Positions 34,531-45,059 of a stretch of 64,000 nt of DNA are shown here, one piece after another. The first letter of the stretch is position 1. Every line of letters starts with the position of its first letter. Made by a program: the position numbers and the translations under genes. The notes under the pieces are model-generated. The model ran no database searches. It saw nothing but the letters and a program-made list of their open reading frames with translations, and was not told the origin of the DNA. The stretch comes from Pseudotabrizicola sp. (GTDB lineage Bacteria > Pseudomonadota > Alphaproteobacteria > Rhodobacterales > Rhodobacteraceae), in the NCBI RefSeq assembly GCF_030684215.1, contig NZ_JAUXOV010000078.1:1-64000 (forward strand). Reading direction: 5' to 3'.

Positions 34531-35439
34531 ATGACCAGCGATATTCGCCTAGCCTTTGCCCACCCGGAAGAACGCAGCCACGCCTCGGCCAGTGCCGATC
34601 CGCGTGATCGGATCAGTTTGCGCGACCATGTGGTCGAGGTGGATATCGGCGCTTTTCAGCAAGAACGCGGCCACAAGCAGCGGGTGATGTTCAATGTGGT
34701 GGTCGAAGTGGCGCCCATAACGGCGCCGCTGAATGATGATGTGGACCGGATCCTGTCCTATGACCGGATCACATGGGCCATCGCGCACGAGCTGGCGGCG
34801 GAACGGCTGAACCTTTTGGAAACCCTTGCCGAACGGGTGGCAGAGCGCATTCTGGCCGAACCGCAGGCCATGCGCGCCTTTGTGCGGATCGAAAAGCTGG
34901 ACGTTGGACCTTATAAGCTTGGGGTCGAGATTGTGCGCAGCCGTGCCGAGGTGCCATTGCGCGTTGTGGGGCAGGATGGGATGGAAGCGGCGGTGCATCC
35001 GCTGGTCGTGCATCTGGACAATGCTGCAATCGGCGGTGCGGGTCTGACCGCGCGTCTGGATGCGTTGCTGGCGCGTGGCGCTCCGTTGATTTTGACGGTG
35101 GGTCTGCCGGACGGCCCGCGCCCGCAGACCGGGCACAAGCCGACGCAGCGCCGTGTGGATCTGCTGGCGATCGAGCAAAACGCATGGACCCTTGCGGCGC
35201 GTGATCCGCGCTGTGTGGTGGTGGCGACGCGCACCGAAATTGACTGGGCGATCAAGCGCGGGCAATCGGTGGTCTGGGCCCCGTCCAAAATGGTGCTGGA
35301 TGCGGTGGATGGGCCTAAAACCGCAGACGCAGTTGCCCTGGCGCTGTGGTTGGCCGAGGAAATGGCGGCGCTGGGGCTGGTTGTTCACGGGAATGTTGCA
35401 CTTCCGGCGGGAAGCCGCGTTCCGGTGGAACAGGGCTAA
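34531..35439 (+). CDS. folB: Dihydroneopterin aldolase with an extra C-terminal domain
   Basis: 302 residues, more than twice the usual ~120. Residues about 25-145 are FolB: SLRDHVVEVDIGAFQQERGHKQ, DRILSYDRITWAI, RLNLLETLAERVAERIL, VRIEKLDVGPYKLGVEI. The remaining ~150 residues (ILTVGLPDGPRPQTGH, RVDLLAIEQNAWTLAARDPR, VVWAPSKMVLDAVDG) belong to no family I recognise. It makes hydroxymethyl-dihydropterin for folate and is followed by folP and glmM. Confidence 0.88.
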   Translation: MTSDIRLAFAHPEERSHASASADPRDRISLRDHVVEVDIGAFQQERGHKQRVMFNVVVEVAPITAPLNDDVDRILSYDRITWAIAHELAAERLNLLETLAERVAERILAEPQAMRAFVRIEKLDVGPYKLGVEIVRSRAEVPLRVVGQDGMEAAVHPLVVHLDNAAIGGAGLTARLDALLARGAPLILTVGLPDGPRPQTGHKPTQRRVDLLAIEQNAWTLAARDPRCVVVATRTEIDWAIKRGQSVVWAPSKMVLDAVDGPKTADAVALALWLAEEMAALGLVVHGNVALPAGSRVPVEQG

Positions 35440-35484
35440 GCGATCCGCTTGCCAAAGCTCGGCAATGGGGCCTAATCCGGGCGC

Positions 35485-36507
35485 ATGACATATATACGCC
35501 CGATCCCCTTGCATGATGTCGCCCGCCCCACCGATGCCGTGGTGCTGGCCGGTGGCTGGTGCCGCTTTACCCATCTGGAAATTCTGGAGCGAGGCCGTGC
35601 GCCCGTGGTGGTGCCCGCGTCCGAGGCTTCGCCCAGCCTTTTGTCGCCCCTTATGGCGCCGCGCGCCGATTTTGCCGGGCTTGCGATGGACAGCCCCCGG
35701 TTGATGGGCATTCTGAACGTGACCCCGGACAGCTTTTCGGACGGCGGGCTGTTTTTGAAGCCCGAGGCCGCGATGATGCAGGCCCGCGCTATGGCAGCGC
35801 AGGCCGATATTCTGGACGTGGGCGGTGAAAGCACCCGCCCTGGTGCCGCCGAGGTGACGGCAGACGAGGAAACCGCCCGCACCGCCCCGGTGATTGCCGC
35901 GATGCGCGCGGCGGGAATTGACCGGGCCGTGTCGATTGACACCCGCAAGGCGGCAGTGGCGCAAGCCGCGCTGAACGCAGGGGCGGGGATCGTGAACGAC
36001 GTGACCGCCTTGCAGTTTGATCCGGCGATGGCGGGTCTGGTTGCTGATGCGGGCGTGCCCGTCATCCTGATGCATTCGCTGGCCACGCCAGCCACCATGC
36101 AGGACAACCCGGTCTACGAGGATGTGCTGCTGGATGTTTACGACGCGTTGGCCGCCCGTGTGGCAATGGCCGAGGCCGCGGGCATCGACCGCAGGCGCAT
36201 CGCTATTGACCCCGGTATCGGCTTTGGCAAGACGCTGGCGCATAATCTTGCGCTGCTGGCGCGGCTGAGCCTGTTTCATTCGCTTGGCCTGCCGTTGCTG
36301 CTGGGGGCAAGCCGCAAGCGGTTTATCGGCACGCTGACGGGCGAGGATGAGGCCGCCCGCCGGATGCCGGGCAGCATTGCTGTGGCGCTTGCGGGCGTGG
36401 CGCAGGGTGTGCAGATGATCCGGGTGCATGATGTGCGCGATACGCGGGCCGCGCTGACACTTTGGCAGGCCGCAACACAACACGAAGAAAAAGGGGAAAA
36501 CCCATGA
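35485..36507 (+). CDS. folP: Dihydropteroate synthase
   Basis: 340 residues. [59 protein letters not shown] and [12 protein letters not shown] are all present. It joins hydroxymethyl-dihydropterin pyrophosphate to p-aminobenzoate and is the sulfonamide target. About 65 residues precede the barrel (an N-terminal extension common in this group, with [15 protein letters not shown]). The stop overlaps glmM by ATGA, so folB, folP and glmM form one operon. Confidence 0.95.
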   Translation: MTYIRPIPLHDVARPTDAVVLAGGWCRFTHLEILERGRAPVVVPASEASPSLLSPLMAPRADFAGLAMDSPRLMGILNVTPDSFSDGGLFLKPEAAMMQARAMAAQADILDVGGESTRPGAAEVTADEETARTAPVIAAMRAAGIDRAVSIDTRKAAVAQAALNAGAGIVNDVTALQFDPAMAGLVADAGVPVILMHSLATPATMQDNPVYEDVLLDVYDALAARVAMAEAAGIDRRRIAIDPGIGFGKTLAHNLALLARLSLFHSLGLPLLLGASRKRFIGTLTGEDEAARRMPGSIAVALAGVAQGVQMIRVHDVRDTRAALTLWQAATQHEEKGENP

Positions 36508-37847
36508 TACGAAAACTGTTTGGCACCGATGGCGTGCGGGGCCGCGCCAATACCCATCCGATGACCGCGGAAATGGCGCTGAAACTGGGAGCTGCGGCGG
36601 GGCGGTTTTTTCGTCGTGACGGCGGATCGGCGCATCGGGTTGTGATCGGAAAGGACACCCGGCTTTCGGGTTATATGCTGGAAAACGCGCTGACGGCGGG
36701 ATTGACCAGCACGGGCATGAATGTGCTGCTGCTGGGTCCGGTGCCGACACCAGCGGTCGGGTTTTTGACGCGCAGCATGCGGGCTGACGTGGGGGTGATG
36801 ATTTCCGCGAGCCACAATCCGCATCAGGACAACGGTATCAAGTTCTTCGGGCCTGACGGGTTCAAGCTGTCCGATGAGGCAGAGGCCGAGATCGAAGCCA
36901 TCGTTGCAGGGGAAATTCAGCTGGCGCAGGCGCAAAACATTGGCCGCGCGCGCCGGATCGAGGATGGCCGGGGGCGCTATCAGGAATTCGTCAAGACCAC
37001 GTTTCCCGCCGGCGTCCGGCTGGACGGGCTGAAAGTGGTGATCGACTGCGCCAACGGGGCGGCTTACAAAGCCGCGCCCGAGGTGCTGTGGGAACTGGGT
37101 GCGACTGTGGTTCCGGTGGGCGTGTCACCCAACGGCACCAATATCAATGACCGTTGTGGCAGCACCCACACCCAGACCGCCGCCGAGGCGGTGGTCGCGC
37201 ATGGGGCGGATGTGGGCATCTGTCTGGACGGCGATGCCGACCGGGTGATGATTCTGGACCAGACGGGCCGGGTGGCTGATGGCGATCAGATCATGGCGCT
37301 GATGGCGTCCCGCTGGGCCGAGGAAGGCAAACTGCGCGGTGGCGCTTTGGTGGCCACGGTCATGTCAAACCTTGGGCTTGAGCGGTTTTTGACTGGGCGC
37401 GGCATCGGGCTGGAGCGTACAGCGGTGGGTGACCGCTACGTGGTCGAACGGATGCGGGCGGGCGGGTTCAACCTTGGCGGAGAGCAGTCGGGGCATATCG
37501 TGATGACCGATTATGCCACCACAGGCGACGGTTTGATCGCGGGCTTGCAGTTTCTGTCCGAGATGGCGCGCACGGGTAACCCTGCCAGTGCCTTGGTGCA
37601 GCAGTTCGACACCGTGCCGCAGATGCTGAAAAACGTACGCTTTGCCGCTGGGAAAGCACCTCTGGAACACGCGTCGGTCAAGGCGGTGATTGCCGCCAAC
37701 ACCGCCCGGATTGAGGGCAAGGGCCGCATTCTTATCCGCAAATCCGGCACCGAACCCCTGATCCGGGTGATGGCGGAGTGCGAGGATGAGGGGATGCTGC
37801 ATCAGGTCGTTGATGAAATCGTGGGCGCGGTCGAGGCGGTGGTCTGA
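36504..37847 (+). CDS. glmM: Phosphoglucosamine mutase
   Basis: 447 residues. [14 protein letters not shown] opens the protein; the phosphoserine loop is [18 protein letters not shown] (Ser about 103); metal loop DGDADRVM; sugar loop GGEQSGHIV; phosphate site [15 protein letters not shown]. It converts glucosamine-6-phosphate to glucosamine-1-phosphate for peptidoglycan and LPS. Overlap with folP is the same folP-glmM link seen in many bacteria. Confidence 0.96.
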   Translation: MIRKLFGTDGVRGRANTHPMTAEMALKLGAAAGRFFRRDGGSAHRVVIGKDTRLSGYMLENALTAGLTSTGMNVLLLGPVPTPAVGFLTRSMRADVGVMISASHNPHQDNGIKFFGPDGFKLSDEAEAEIEAIVAGEIQLAQAQNIGRARRIEDGRGRYQEFVKTTFPAGVRLDGLKVVIDCANGAAYKAAPEVLWELGATVVPVGVSPNGTNINDRCGSTHTQTAAEAVVAHGADVGICLDGDADRVMILDQTGRVADGDQIMALMASRWAEEGKLRGGALVATVMSNLGLERFLTGRGIGLERTAVGDRYVVERMRAGGFNLGGEQSGHIVMTDYATTGDGLIAGLQFLSEMARTGNPASALVQQFDTVPQMLKNVRFAAGKAPLEHASVKAVIAANTARIEGKGRILIRKSGTEPLIRVMAECEDEGMLHQVVDEIVGAVEAVV

Positions 37848-37864
37848 TCACCGCACCCTTGTCA

Positions 37865-38758
37865 TCACCGGGGCTTGGCCCGCCCGCTCTGGCTGATGGC
37901 AAGGCCGGCCAAAATAAGGACCAGCGCTGCAAAAAAGGTGCTGGGTAGGGCTTCGGCCAGAAGCACCACGCCAAAGCCCATTGACCACAGGGGCACCTGA
38001 TAATTGGTCAGGGTCATGAAGCCTGACCCTGCGCTGCGGATCACGGTCACGCGCAACAACGCGGCCAGTGCGGTTGGCACCAGCCCAAGGAAAAGGATGG
38101 CAAGGCCGGGCTTGGTGCCTGCCCAGCCCGGCACGCCTTCAACCAGCAGCATGGCCGGGATCAGCACGGCTGCACCGACGATCAGCGTGGCTGCGGCCAG
38201 TGCCACCGGGTCGACTGGCGGGCAGCGGCGGGTCAGGATCGACGATACCGCATAAGACAATGCGGCGCACAGGCAGGCCAGCCGCGCAAGGGTGGCTGCG
38301 TCGCCCTGAAACGCTAAAGGGCCAAGCAGCGCCAGCACCCCGGCAAAGCCAAGCGCAAAGCCGGTCGCTTTGCGGCGGGTCAGCGGCTCGTCTGAAAAGG
38401 CATGTGCAAGGGGCAGCACGAACAGCGGCACAGCGGCCATCGACAGCCCGGCAAAGGCCGATGGCACCGACTGCTGGCCCCAAGACAGCAGGAAAAACGG
38501 CAGCGCGGTGGATGTCAGGCCAATCGGCACCGCGCTGCGCCAGACGGCGGGCGATGTGGGCAAGCGCCGCCCGGTCAGACGCAATAGCCCAAGGACCGAA
38601 ACCGCGCCCAGCGTGGTGCGGGCGCAGGCAACGGTCACCGGGCCATAGCCGCGCAGGGCAAAGGAAATGACCACAAAGGTGCCGCCCCAGATCAGGCCGA
38701 GGGCAAAGATGGACAGCCAGTCTGATCGGGTGGGTGTGGGGGGGGCGGGTGAGATCAT
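37865..38758 (-). CDS. EamA/DMT family membrane transporter
   Basis: 297 residues with about ten membrane helices. LIWGGTFVVISFALRGYGP and ARTTLGAVSVLGLLRL in the first repeat; FLGLVPTALAALLRVTVI, FMTLTNYQVPLWSMGFGVVLLAE and AGLAISQS in the second are typical of RhaT/EamA exporters. Substrate unknown. Start MISPAPPTP is preferred; a longer frame upstream is proline-rich and unlike the family. It converges with glmM with 17 bases between stops. Confidence 0.85.
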   Translation of the reverse strand: MISPAPPTPTRSDWLSIFALGLIWGGTFVVISFALRGYGPVTVACARTTLGAVSVLGLLRLTGRRLPTSPAVWRSAVPIGLTSTALPFFLLSWGQQSVPSAFAGLSMAAVPLFVLPLAHAFSDEPLTRRKATGFALGFAGVLALLGPLAFQGDAATLARLACLCAALSYAVSSILTRRCPPVDPVALAAATLIVGAAVLIPAMLLVEGVPGWAGTKPGLAILFLGLVPTALAALLRVTVIRSAGSGFMTLTNYQVPLWSMGFGVVLLAEALPSTFFAALVLILAGLAISQSGRAKPR

Positions 38759-38916
38759 GGGCGGCGGTGTAGCGGGTGGCGCTGCGCTGCGCCAGAGGCT
38801 GCAATACACGCGGGCGCGGAACCAAAACCGCGCAGCGGGCGTTGGCAGGACAGACCCATGACAGCCCGCCGCGCTATGCTTTCCGACGCGACGGCCAACC
38901 CGAAAGGAAGCCCACC

Positions 38917-39138
38917 ATGTCTGGTGCCATTGTTCCGTTTCTGTCGTTGCTGACGCTGCTTGCTGTTGCCACCTTTGCGCTGATCAGCAAAGCGCGCGTT
39001 GAAGAGCGTCGCCACGATCCCTACGCGCCCAAATCAACGCTGGCCAAGGATGGTCCGCAGGGCGGCGTGGCGTTCCTGATGCCTTTGGGCGCGCGTATGC
39101 AGCACATGCCAGACCGCGTGAAGCCATTTCGGGTGTGA
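38917..39138 (+). CDS. Small single-pass membrane protein
   Basis: 73 residues. One N-terminal membrane helix (about 3-23, AIVPFLSLLTLLAVATFALI) and a polar tail, ARVEERRHDPYAPKSTLAK, ending MPDRVKPFRV. A clean GAAAGGAAG site 5 bases before the ATG and a shared terminator downstream support a real gene. Function unknown; the amphipathic tail suggests docking to a partner at the inner face of the membrane. Confidence 0.72.
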   Translation: MSGAIVPFLSLLTLLAVATFALISKARVEERRHDPYAPKSTLAKDGPQGGVAFLMPLGARMQHMPDRVKPFRV

Positions 39139-39170
39139 TCCGACCCGATCAACGAATGCCCGATCAATGA

Positions 39171-39199
39171 AAAAAGCCGGGGAGGATCCCCGGCTTTTG
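39171..39199. terminator. Bidirectional intrinsic terminator
   Basis: AAAAAGCCGGGG-AGGAT-CCCCGGCTTTT: an 11-bp stem with A/T runs on both sides. It serves the small membrane protein gene on the plus strand and ilvC on the minus strand. Confidence 0.85.
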
Positions 39200-39218
39200 A
39201 CTGGTTGATGGGGGCTGC

Positions 39219-40349
<1,131 letters not shown>

Positions 40350-40366
40350 TTATTGGTGAAAAAATC

Positions 40367-40825
40367 ATGCAGTTGGATGAGGCGGATCGGCGGATCTTGC
40401 GGCACTATCTGGCCGAGCCTGCGGTGGATCGGGCGGTTCTGGCCGACCGCGCAGGGGTGACGCCTGCGACGCTGTGGCGGCGGCTGGAACGCCTGCGAGC
40501 GGGAGGGGTGATCCGGGCTGAGGGGGCGGTGATCGACTGGGCGGCGCTGGGGTACGGGGTGGAAGTCTCGCTGCGTTTCACGCTCGACAAAACCAACAGC
40601 CGCGCCTTTGACGAGTTTATCGAGGCCGCGCGCGAGGTGCCGGAGGTGGTCACGATCGAGACCTTTCTTGGCCGGGTTGATGTGCGTCTGACGGTGATTG
40701 CCCGCGATATGGCGCAGTATCAGGAAACCTACCGCCGTCGCATCCTGACCCTGCCGCATATCGCAGAATTGGAGGCGCTGATGTTGATTGCGACGATCAA
40801 GGACGCAGGGGGGCTGCCGCTGTGA
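40367..40825 (+). CDS. Lrp/AsnC family regulator, first of a tandem pair
   Basis: 152 residues. Helix-turn-helix LDEADRRILRHYLAEPAVDR...AGVTPATLWRRLERLRAGGVI, then an AsnC effector domain (VSLRFTLDK, VVTIETFLGRVDVRLTVIA). ATG 40367 is used over TTG 40346. Its stop overlaps the next Lrp gene by GTGA. The position opposite ilvC suggests a role in branched-chain amino acid control. Confidence 0.87.
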   Translation: MQLDEADRRILRHYLAEPAVDRAVLADRAGVTPATLWRRLERLRAGGVIRAEGAVIDWAALGYGVEVSLRFTLDKTNSRAFDEFIEAAREVPEVVTIETFLGRVDVRLTVIARDMAQYQETYRRRILTLPHIAELEALMLIATIKDAGGLPL

Positions 40826-41280
40826 TTGATCTGGACGATCAGGACAGGGCGATGCTGCGTGCGTTGTCGCTGGATGCGGGGCTGTCTGCGGGGGAGTTGG
40901 GGCGGCGGTTCGGACTGTCGCAGCCCGCCGCATGGCGCCGGGTGAAGCGGCTGGAAGATGCCGGCGTGCTGGCAGGGCGACGGGTGGAGGTGGACCGCGC
41001 CGCCCTCGGTTTTGGCGTGACGGTGTTTCTGGGCGTGAAGCTGGCCACACGCGGCCGGGTACCACTGGAGGATTTCGAGCGCGCAGTGACCGCCATCCCC
41101 GAAGTGCAGGTGGTGCAGCATGTGCTGGGCCTGTTTGATTACAGGTTGCGGGTCGTGGCGCGCGACATTGCCGATTTTGAGCGGGTGTTGCGGCGGCGGA
41201 TCATGACCTTGCCCGGCGTGGGCAACGTTGAGGCCAACGTGCTTTTGACCGAAGAGCGCAGACCGGGACCGTTGGGATAG
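40822..41280 (+). CDS. Lrp/AsnC family regulator, second of a tandem pair
   Basis: 152 residues starting at GTG. LDDQDRAMLRALSLDAGLSAGELGRRFGL with SQPAAWRRVKRLEDAGVLAG is the DNA-binding part; VQVVQHVLGLFDYRLRVVARD the effector domain. It is a diverged paralogue of the gene it overlaps (the DFERVLRRRIMTLPGV region matches QYQETYRRRILTLPHI upstream). The two may form mixed oligomers. Confidence 0.87.
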   Translation: MIDLDDQDRAMLRALSLDAGLSAGELGRRFGLSQPAAWRRVKRLEDAGVLAGRRVEVDRAALGFGVTVFLGVKLATRGRVPLEDFERAVTAIPEVQVVQHVLGLFDYRLRVVARDIADFERVLRRRIMTLPGVGNVEANVLLTEERRPGPLG

Positions 41281-41294
41281 GGGCTGGCCGGGCA

Positions 41295-41313
41295 AGGGGG
41301 GCTTTGCCCCCCT
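41295..41313 (+). terminator. GC hairpin after the Lrp pair
   Basis: AGGGGGGC-TTT-GCCCCCCT, a perfect 8-bp stem 15 bases after the stop. There is no T-run on the plus strand. A reversed family A element follows. Confidence 0.5.
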
Positions 41314-41333
41314 CGGCTTCGCCTCACCCCCCA

Positions 41334-41354
41334 GGATATTTTTGAACAGAAAAT
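41334..41354 (-). repeat. Dispersed intergenic element, family A, copy 5
   Basis: The minus strand reads TTTTCTGTTCAAAAATATCC and then the C-rich hairpin at 41295-41313, the same order as the plus-strand copies. Confidence 0.6.
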
Positions 41355-41415
41355 GGTGTGGGGGCGTGCTTTTTGTTTTGGCTCGCCTATGGTTGGGACA
41401 AAGAGGAGAGAGATC

Positions 41416-42540
41416 ATGGCTGGATTGCTTGGTGACGTGGACCCGGATGGGTTGGAGGAGTTTTCGGTGGTGTTCACCGATCGCAGTCTGAACCACATGT
41501 CAGCGCGGTTTCAGGCGGTGATGCGCGATGTGTCGGGCATGCTGCGCGCGGTTTACAAGGGCAGTGCAGTGGCGCTGGTGCCGGGGGGGGGCACCTATGC
41601 CATGGAGGCAGTGGCGCGCCAGTTCGGGCAGGGTAAGGTTCTGGTCGTGCGCAATGGCTGGTTCTCTTATCGCTGGAGCCAGATTTTTGACGCGGGCGGT
41701 TTCGCGCAGGATGTCAGCGTGGTGATGGCGAGACAAACCGGGAACGACCCCCGCGCGCCCTATGCGCCGCCCCCGGTCGAGGAGGTGTGTGCCAAAATCC
41801 GTGAGACGGCGCCGCAAGCAGTGTTTGCGCCCCATGTCGAGACCAGCGCCGGGATTATCCTGCCTGATGACTACATCGCGAAAGTGGCCGAAGCCGCGCA
41901 TGAGGTGGGCGCGCTGATGGTGCTCGATTGCATCGCGAGCGGCTGCATCTGGGTGGATATGGTCGCTTTGGGGGTGGATTTGGTGATCTCGGCCCCGCAA
42001 AAGGGCTGGTCAGCCTCACCCTCGGCTGGGGTGGTGGTGATGTCGCCCTTGGCCGAGGCGCGGCTGGCGGAGACCACCTCGAACAGCTTTGCCGTTGATC
42101 TGAAGAAATGGCGGGCGATGATGGCGGCGTATGAGGCGGGCGGGCATGCCTATCATGCCACCATGCCCACCGATGCCATTCAGGGCTTTCGCGATGCGAT
42201 GCTGGAGACGCAGGCGATGGGATTTGAGGCGGCCAAGGCGGCGCAATGGGAGTTGGGTCGCGCGGTGCGGGCGCTTTTGGTGGCCAAGGGCGCGCGGTCA
42301 GTCGCGGCCGAAGGGTTTCAGGCGCCGGGCGTGGTGGTGAGCTATACCGATGACCCCTCGGTACAGAACGGTGCCAAGTTCCGCGAGCAGGGCTTGCAGA
42401 TTGCCGCCGGGGTGCCGTTGCAAGTGGGTGAGGGTGAGGCGTTCAAGACCTTCCGCATCGGGCTGTTTGGCCTCGACAAGCTCAAGGACGTGCCGGGCAC
42501 CGTGACGCGGCTGGAGCGCGCGGTGGAAGCGGTGCTGTAG
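41416..42540 (+). CDS. Class V aminotransferase (serine/alanine-glyoxylate type)
   Basis: 374 residues. Seen: FTDRSLNHMSARFQAVMRD, LVPGGGTYAMEAVARQF, APHVETSAGIILPDDYI, MVLDCIASGCIWVDM, and the PLP lysine in ISAPQKGWSASPSAGV. The family includes serine-pyruvate and alanine-glyoxylate aminotransferases; the actual pair is not clear. AGAGGAGAG precedes ATG 41416. It is a single-gene unit with no pathway neighbours. Confidence 0.84.
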   Translation: MAGLLGDVDPDGLEEFSVVFTDRSLNHMSARFQAVMRDVSGMLRAVYKGSAVALVPGGGTYAMEAVARQFGQGKVLVVRNGWFSYRWSQIFDAGGFAQDVSVVMARQTGNDPRAPYAPPPVEEVCAKIRETAPQAVFAPHVETSAGIILPDDYIAKVAEAAHEVGALMVLDCIASGCIWVDMVALGVDLVISAPQKGWSASPSAGVVVMSPLAEARLAETTSNSFAVDLKKWRAMMAAYEAGGHAYHATMPTDAIQGFRDAMLETQAMGFEAAKAAQWELGRAVRALLVAKGARSVAAEGFQAPGVVVSYTDDPSVQNGAKFREQGLQIAAGVPLQVGEGEAFKTFRIGLFGLDKLKDVPGTVTRLERAVEAVL

Positions 42541-42589
42541 CGCAATGCCAAGGGCGTGTTGGCTGTGTAAAGATGCCACGCAACACGCC

Positions 42590-43792
42590 CTAGCGGACGC
42601 CAAGCCCTGCTTTCATCAGCGTTTTGCGCACGGGGGCTGTGGAATACAGCGCGTTCAGCGCGCCTGCCCGCAGGTCGCGCAAGGGCTGCGCCCCCATCAT
42701 CGACGCGCGGTTCAGCGCGTCTATTCCGGTGACGCGGGCCTGCACATCAAGGTGGCGCTTGCGGTGATAGGCATCAAGCATCTTGGCCGACCCGATGTCA
42801 TCTGGTGCGGCCTGCGCCAGATCCAGAAGCGCTGTCAGATCGGCGAGACTCATATTTAACCCCTGCGCGCCGATGGGAGGCACCACATGGGCGGCCTCGG
42901 CGATCAGGGCGCAACGCTCGCCCGCCATACGCTCGGCGATCTGCGAAATGATCGGCCAGATCGTCAGGCGGCTGGCAAGGGTCAGCGGGCCAAGGATCTG
43001 GCACGAGCGGGTGTTCATCTCGGCCTCGAACGCGGCCACCGGCAGGGCTTGCAGGCGCGCCACTTCTGGCCCGGACTCCATCCAGACCACGGCAGAGCGG
43101 GGCATCCCATCACGGTCTGGCAGCGGCACCAGCGTGAACGGGCCGCCCGTGCGGTGAATTTCGGTCGAGACGTTTTCATGTGGCACCGGATGCGTCACGG
43201 CAAAGGCAAGCGCCTTTTGCCCATAGCGCAGGGTTTTGACCGGAATGCCAAGCGCTTGCCGGGTCAGCGAATTGCGGCCATCGGCTGCGATCACCATGCG
43301 GGCACGGATCTGCGCGCCGTCAGATAGGGTGACCAGCGCCTCGCCGGTACGGGTCATCAGGCGGGTTGTGGAAATGCCGGGGCGGAAATCGACATTCGGC
43401 AATTCGGCCAGACGCGCCACCATTTCGCGGCGCAACAGCCAGTTCGGCAGGTTCCAGCCAAAAGGCCGGTCGCTGATATCAGCGGCGTTGAAATCCTTGG
43501 TCAGACGCGGTTCGGCCACCTCGCCCCCTGCGTCGATGATCCGCATCACCTGCAAGGCAGCGGCATAGGGTTCCAGCCGCGCCCAAAGCCCCGCAGCCTG
43601 CAAAACCGGGATCGACGGATGCAGGAATGCGGTTGTGCGCAGATCGGCCCCAGCTTCGGTGTCAGAGGAGACCGGCGGGGTGGGATCAACGCAGATCACC
43701 CTGAACCCGGCAGTGCCAAAGGCAGCCGCCGCCGTCAGCCCGGCAACTCCGCCGCCAGAGATCACAATATCGGTCTGAATCTTTTGAGTCAT
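42590..43792 (-). CDS. UbiH/UbiF/VisC/Coq6-type FAD monooxygenase
   Basis: 400 residues. FAD motif DIVISGGGVAGLTAAAAFG, second motif MVIAADGRNSLTRQALGI, third AEAAHVVPPIGAQGLNMSL (the usual GDAAH reads AEAAH). These enzymes hydroxylate the ubiquinone ring; which position this one attacks is not predictable. AGGAG precedes the ATG. The Gly-Asp to Ala-Glu change in the third FAD motif is mild and may be tolerated. Confidence 0.87.
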   Translation of the reverse strand: MTQKIQTDIVISGGGVAGLTAAAAFGTAGFRVICVDPTPPVSSDTEAGADLRTTAFLHPSIPVLQAAGLWARLEPYAAALQVMRIIDAGGEVAEPRLTKDFNAADISDRPFGWNLPNWLLRREMVARLAELPNVDFRPGISTTRLMTRTGEALVTLSDGAQIRARMVIAADGRNSLTRQALGIPVKTLRYGQKALAFAVTHPVPHENVSTEIHRTGGPFTLVPLPDRDGMPRSAVVWMESGPEVARLQALPVAAFEAEMNTRSCQILGPLTLASRLTIWPIISQIAERMAGERCALIAEAAHVVPPIGAQGLNMSLADLTALLDLAQAAPDDIGSAKMLDAYHRKRHLDVQARVTGIDALNRASMMGAQPLRDLRAGALNALYSTAPVRKTLMKAGLGVR

Positions 43793-43859
43793 TGCACGCT
43801 CCTGTCAGCCGGGAAGATAGGCCAAGCGCAGGCGAAGTCGAAGCGACAAAGCGCCCCGG

Positions 43860-44129
43860 TCAGCGTTTTGGCTTGGATCTGCCGGGCCAGCTGATGACCA
43901 CGAAAAACAAGAACATCAGAGGCACAAGCGCAATGGCTGTCAGCGTGAAAACCACAGGGCCCCAAAGGCGAAACGCCAGAACCTCCAGCGTGACCACGAT
44001 CACCAGCAGATAGAACAGGTTATTCACATCCTGCCCGACCTCGCGCGCGATGCGGCCAACGACCGGTGTGCGATACAAAAGGCGCTGGCCAAGTGGCAGG
44101 GTCGTCGCGTGGGGGGTGGTCTGGGTCAT
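43860..44129 (-). CDS. Small membrane protein with two predicted helices
   Basis: 89 residues: a polar N-terminus (LPLGQRLLYRTPVVGRIAREVGQD), then two hydrophobic stretches, NNLFYLLVIVVTLEVLAFRLWG and PVVFTLTAIALVPLMFLFFVV, and a basic end (WPGRSKPKR). GGAG 9 bases before ATG 44129 supports this start over two upstream candidates. No family recognised. It lies between the UbiH-like gene and the HAD gene on the same strand. Confidence 0.72.
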   Translation of the reverse strand: MTQTTPHATTLPLGQRLLYRTPVVGRIAREVGQDVNNLFYLLVIVVTLEVLAFRLWGPVVFTLTAIALVPLMFLFFVVISWPGRSKPKR

Positions 44130-44221
44130 CGGCATCTGCTCCGCTCTGTGAGAACCAGACATAAGGATAGCACGCCGCACCTGCCACGCGCGAAATGACG
44201 CATCTTCGATAGAGGTTTGTC

Positions 44222-44872
44222 TCAGATTTGCGTCAGCCGCGCCAGAAAGCCGGACAGGTCTTCGGCATGATGATGAATATGCGGGGCTGGTTCCGCCTCA
44301 GGCGCAATGTGGATGGTGCGCAGGCCCATGGCATGCGGCACGGCCAGATTGCGCGGGTCATCCTCAAACATGGCAGCACTTGTGGGGGTCAGCCCGTCAA
44401 GACGAAAGACCGTCTCAAACGCGGCGGCCTCTGGCTTGGGCAGATAGCCCGCATGTTCCACGCCATAGACCGCATCAAACAGCCCCGACAGCCCGCGTGC
44501 CGCCAGTACCTTTTGCGCATAGGGGGCATCGCCATTGGTATAGATGATCCGACGACCGGGCAGGGCGGCGATGCGGTCGGCCAGTTGTGGATCAGCCTCC
44601 AGCACCGAAAAGTCGATGTCATGCACATCGGCCAGATACCCCACTGGATCAATGGCGTGTTCCCGCATCAGCCCGGCAAGCGTGGTGCCGTAAAGCTGCC
44701 AGTAGTGCCCGCGCAGGTGGTTGGCGCGGGCGTGGTCCACCCCCAGCTCGCGCATGACCCAGGCCGTCATCCGCTGCTCGATCTGGTCAAACAGCCGCAT
44801 CCGGGGCGGATAAAGCGTGTTGTCCAGATCAAAGACCCAAGTGTCGATGTGCGAAAAGCTGTGGTGTATCAT
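44222..44872 (-). CDS. HAD-family pyrimidine 5'-nucleotidase-like phosphatase
   Basis: 216 residues. HAD motif I WVFDLDNTLYPP, motif II IIYTNGD, motif III lysine in GYLPKPEAAAFE, motif IV MFEDDPRNLAVPHAMGL. The pattern matches the SDT1/YjjG-like pyrimidine 5'-nucleotidase subgroup, which dephosphorylates UMP/CMP-type nucleotides. ATG 44872 is chosen; a GTG 9 bases upstream is possible. Confidence 0.87.
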   Translation of the reverse strand: MIHHSFSHIDTWVFDLDNTLYPPRMRLFDQIEQRMTAWVMRELGVDHARANHLRGHYWQLYGTTLAGLMREHAIDPVGYLADVHDIDFSVLEADPQLADRIAALPGRRIIYTNGDAPYAQKVLAARGLSGLFDAVYGVEHAGYLPKPEAAAFETVFRLDGLTPTSAAMFEDDPRNLAVPHAMGLRTIHIAPEAEPAPHIHHHAEDLSGFLARLTQI

Positions 44873-44926
44873 GTCACCCACTTAACCCGATGCCACCCCC
44901 CCGGACAAGACCGCGCGCCCATGGCG

Positions 44927-44952
44927 ATTGCTGCTTTCAAAATACTCCCGCC
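44927..44952 (-). repeat. Dispersed intergenic element, family B, inverted copy
   Basis: ATTGCTGCTTTCAAAATACTCCCGCC, given in parts: ATTGCTGCTTT then CAAAATACTCCCGCC. It is the reverse complement of the element after ispZ. Confidence 0.6.
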
Positions 44953-45059
44953 GGAGGCGTCCGGTCTGTCCGCCGGGTACGTGGCTATGGTTCTTGCCAA
45001 AGACCAAGGCAGGGCTGTAGCCTGCCCGTCTGTCAAAGACCAATTACAAGGACGTGCCG

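Noticed and set aside
34549-36750. 733-codon minus-strand open frame
   Set aside because: Mirror of folB and folP; long only because of GC bias.
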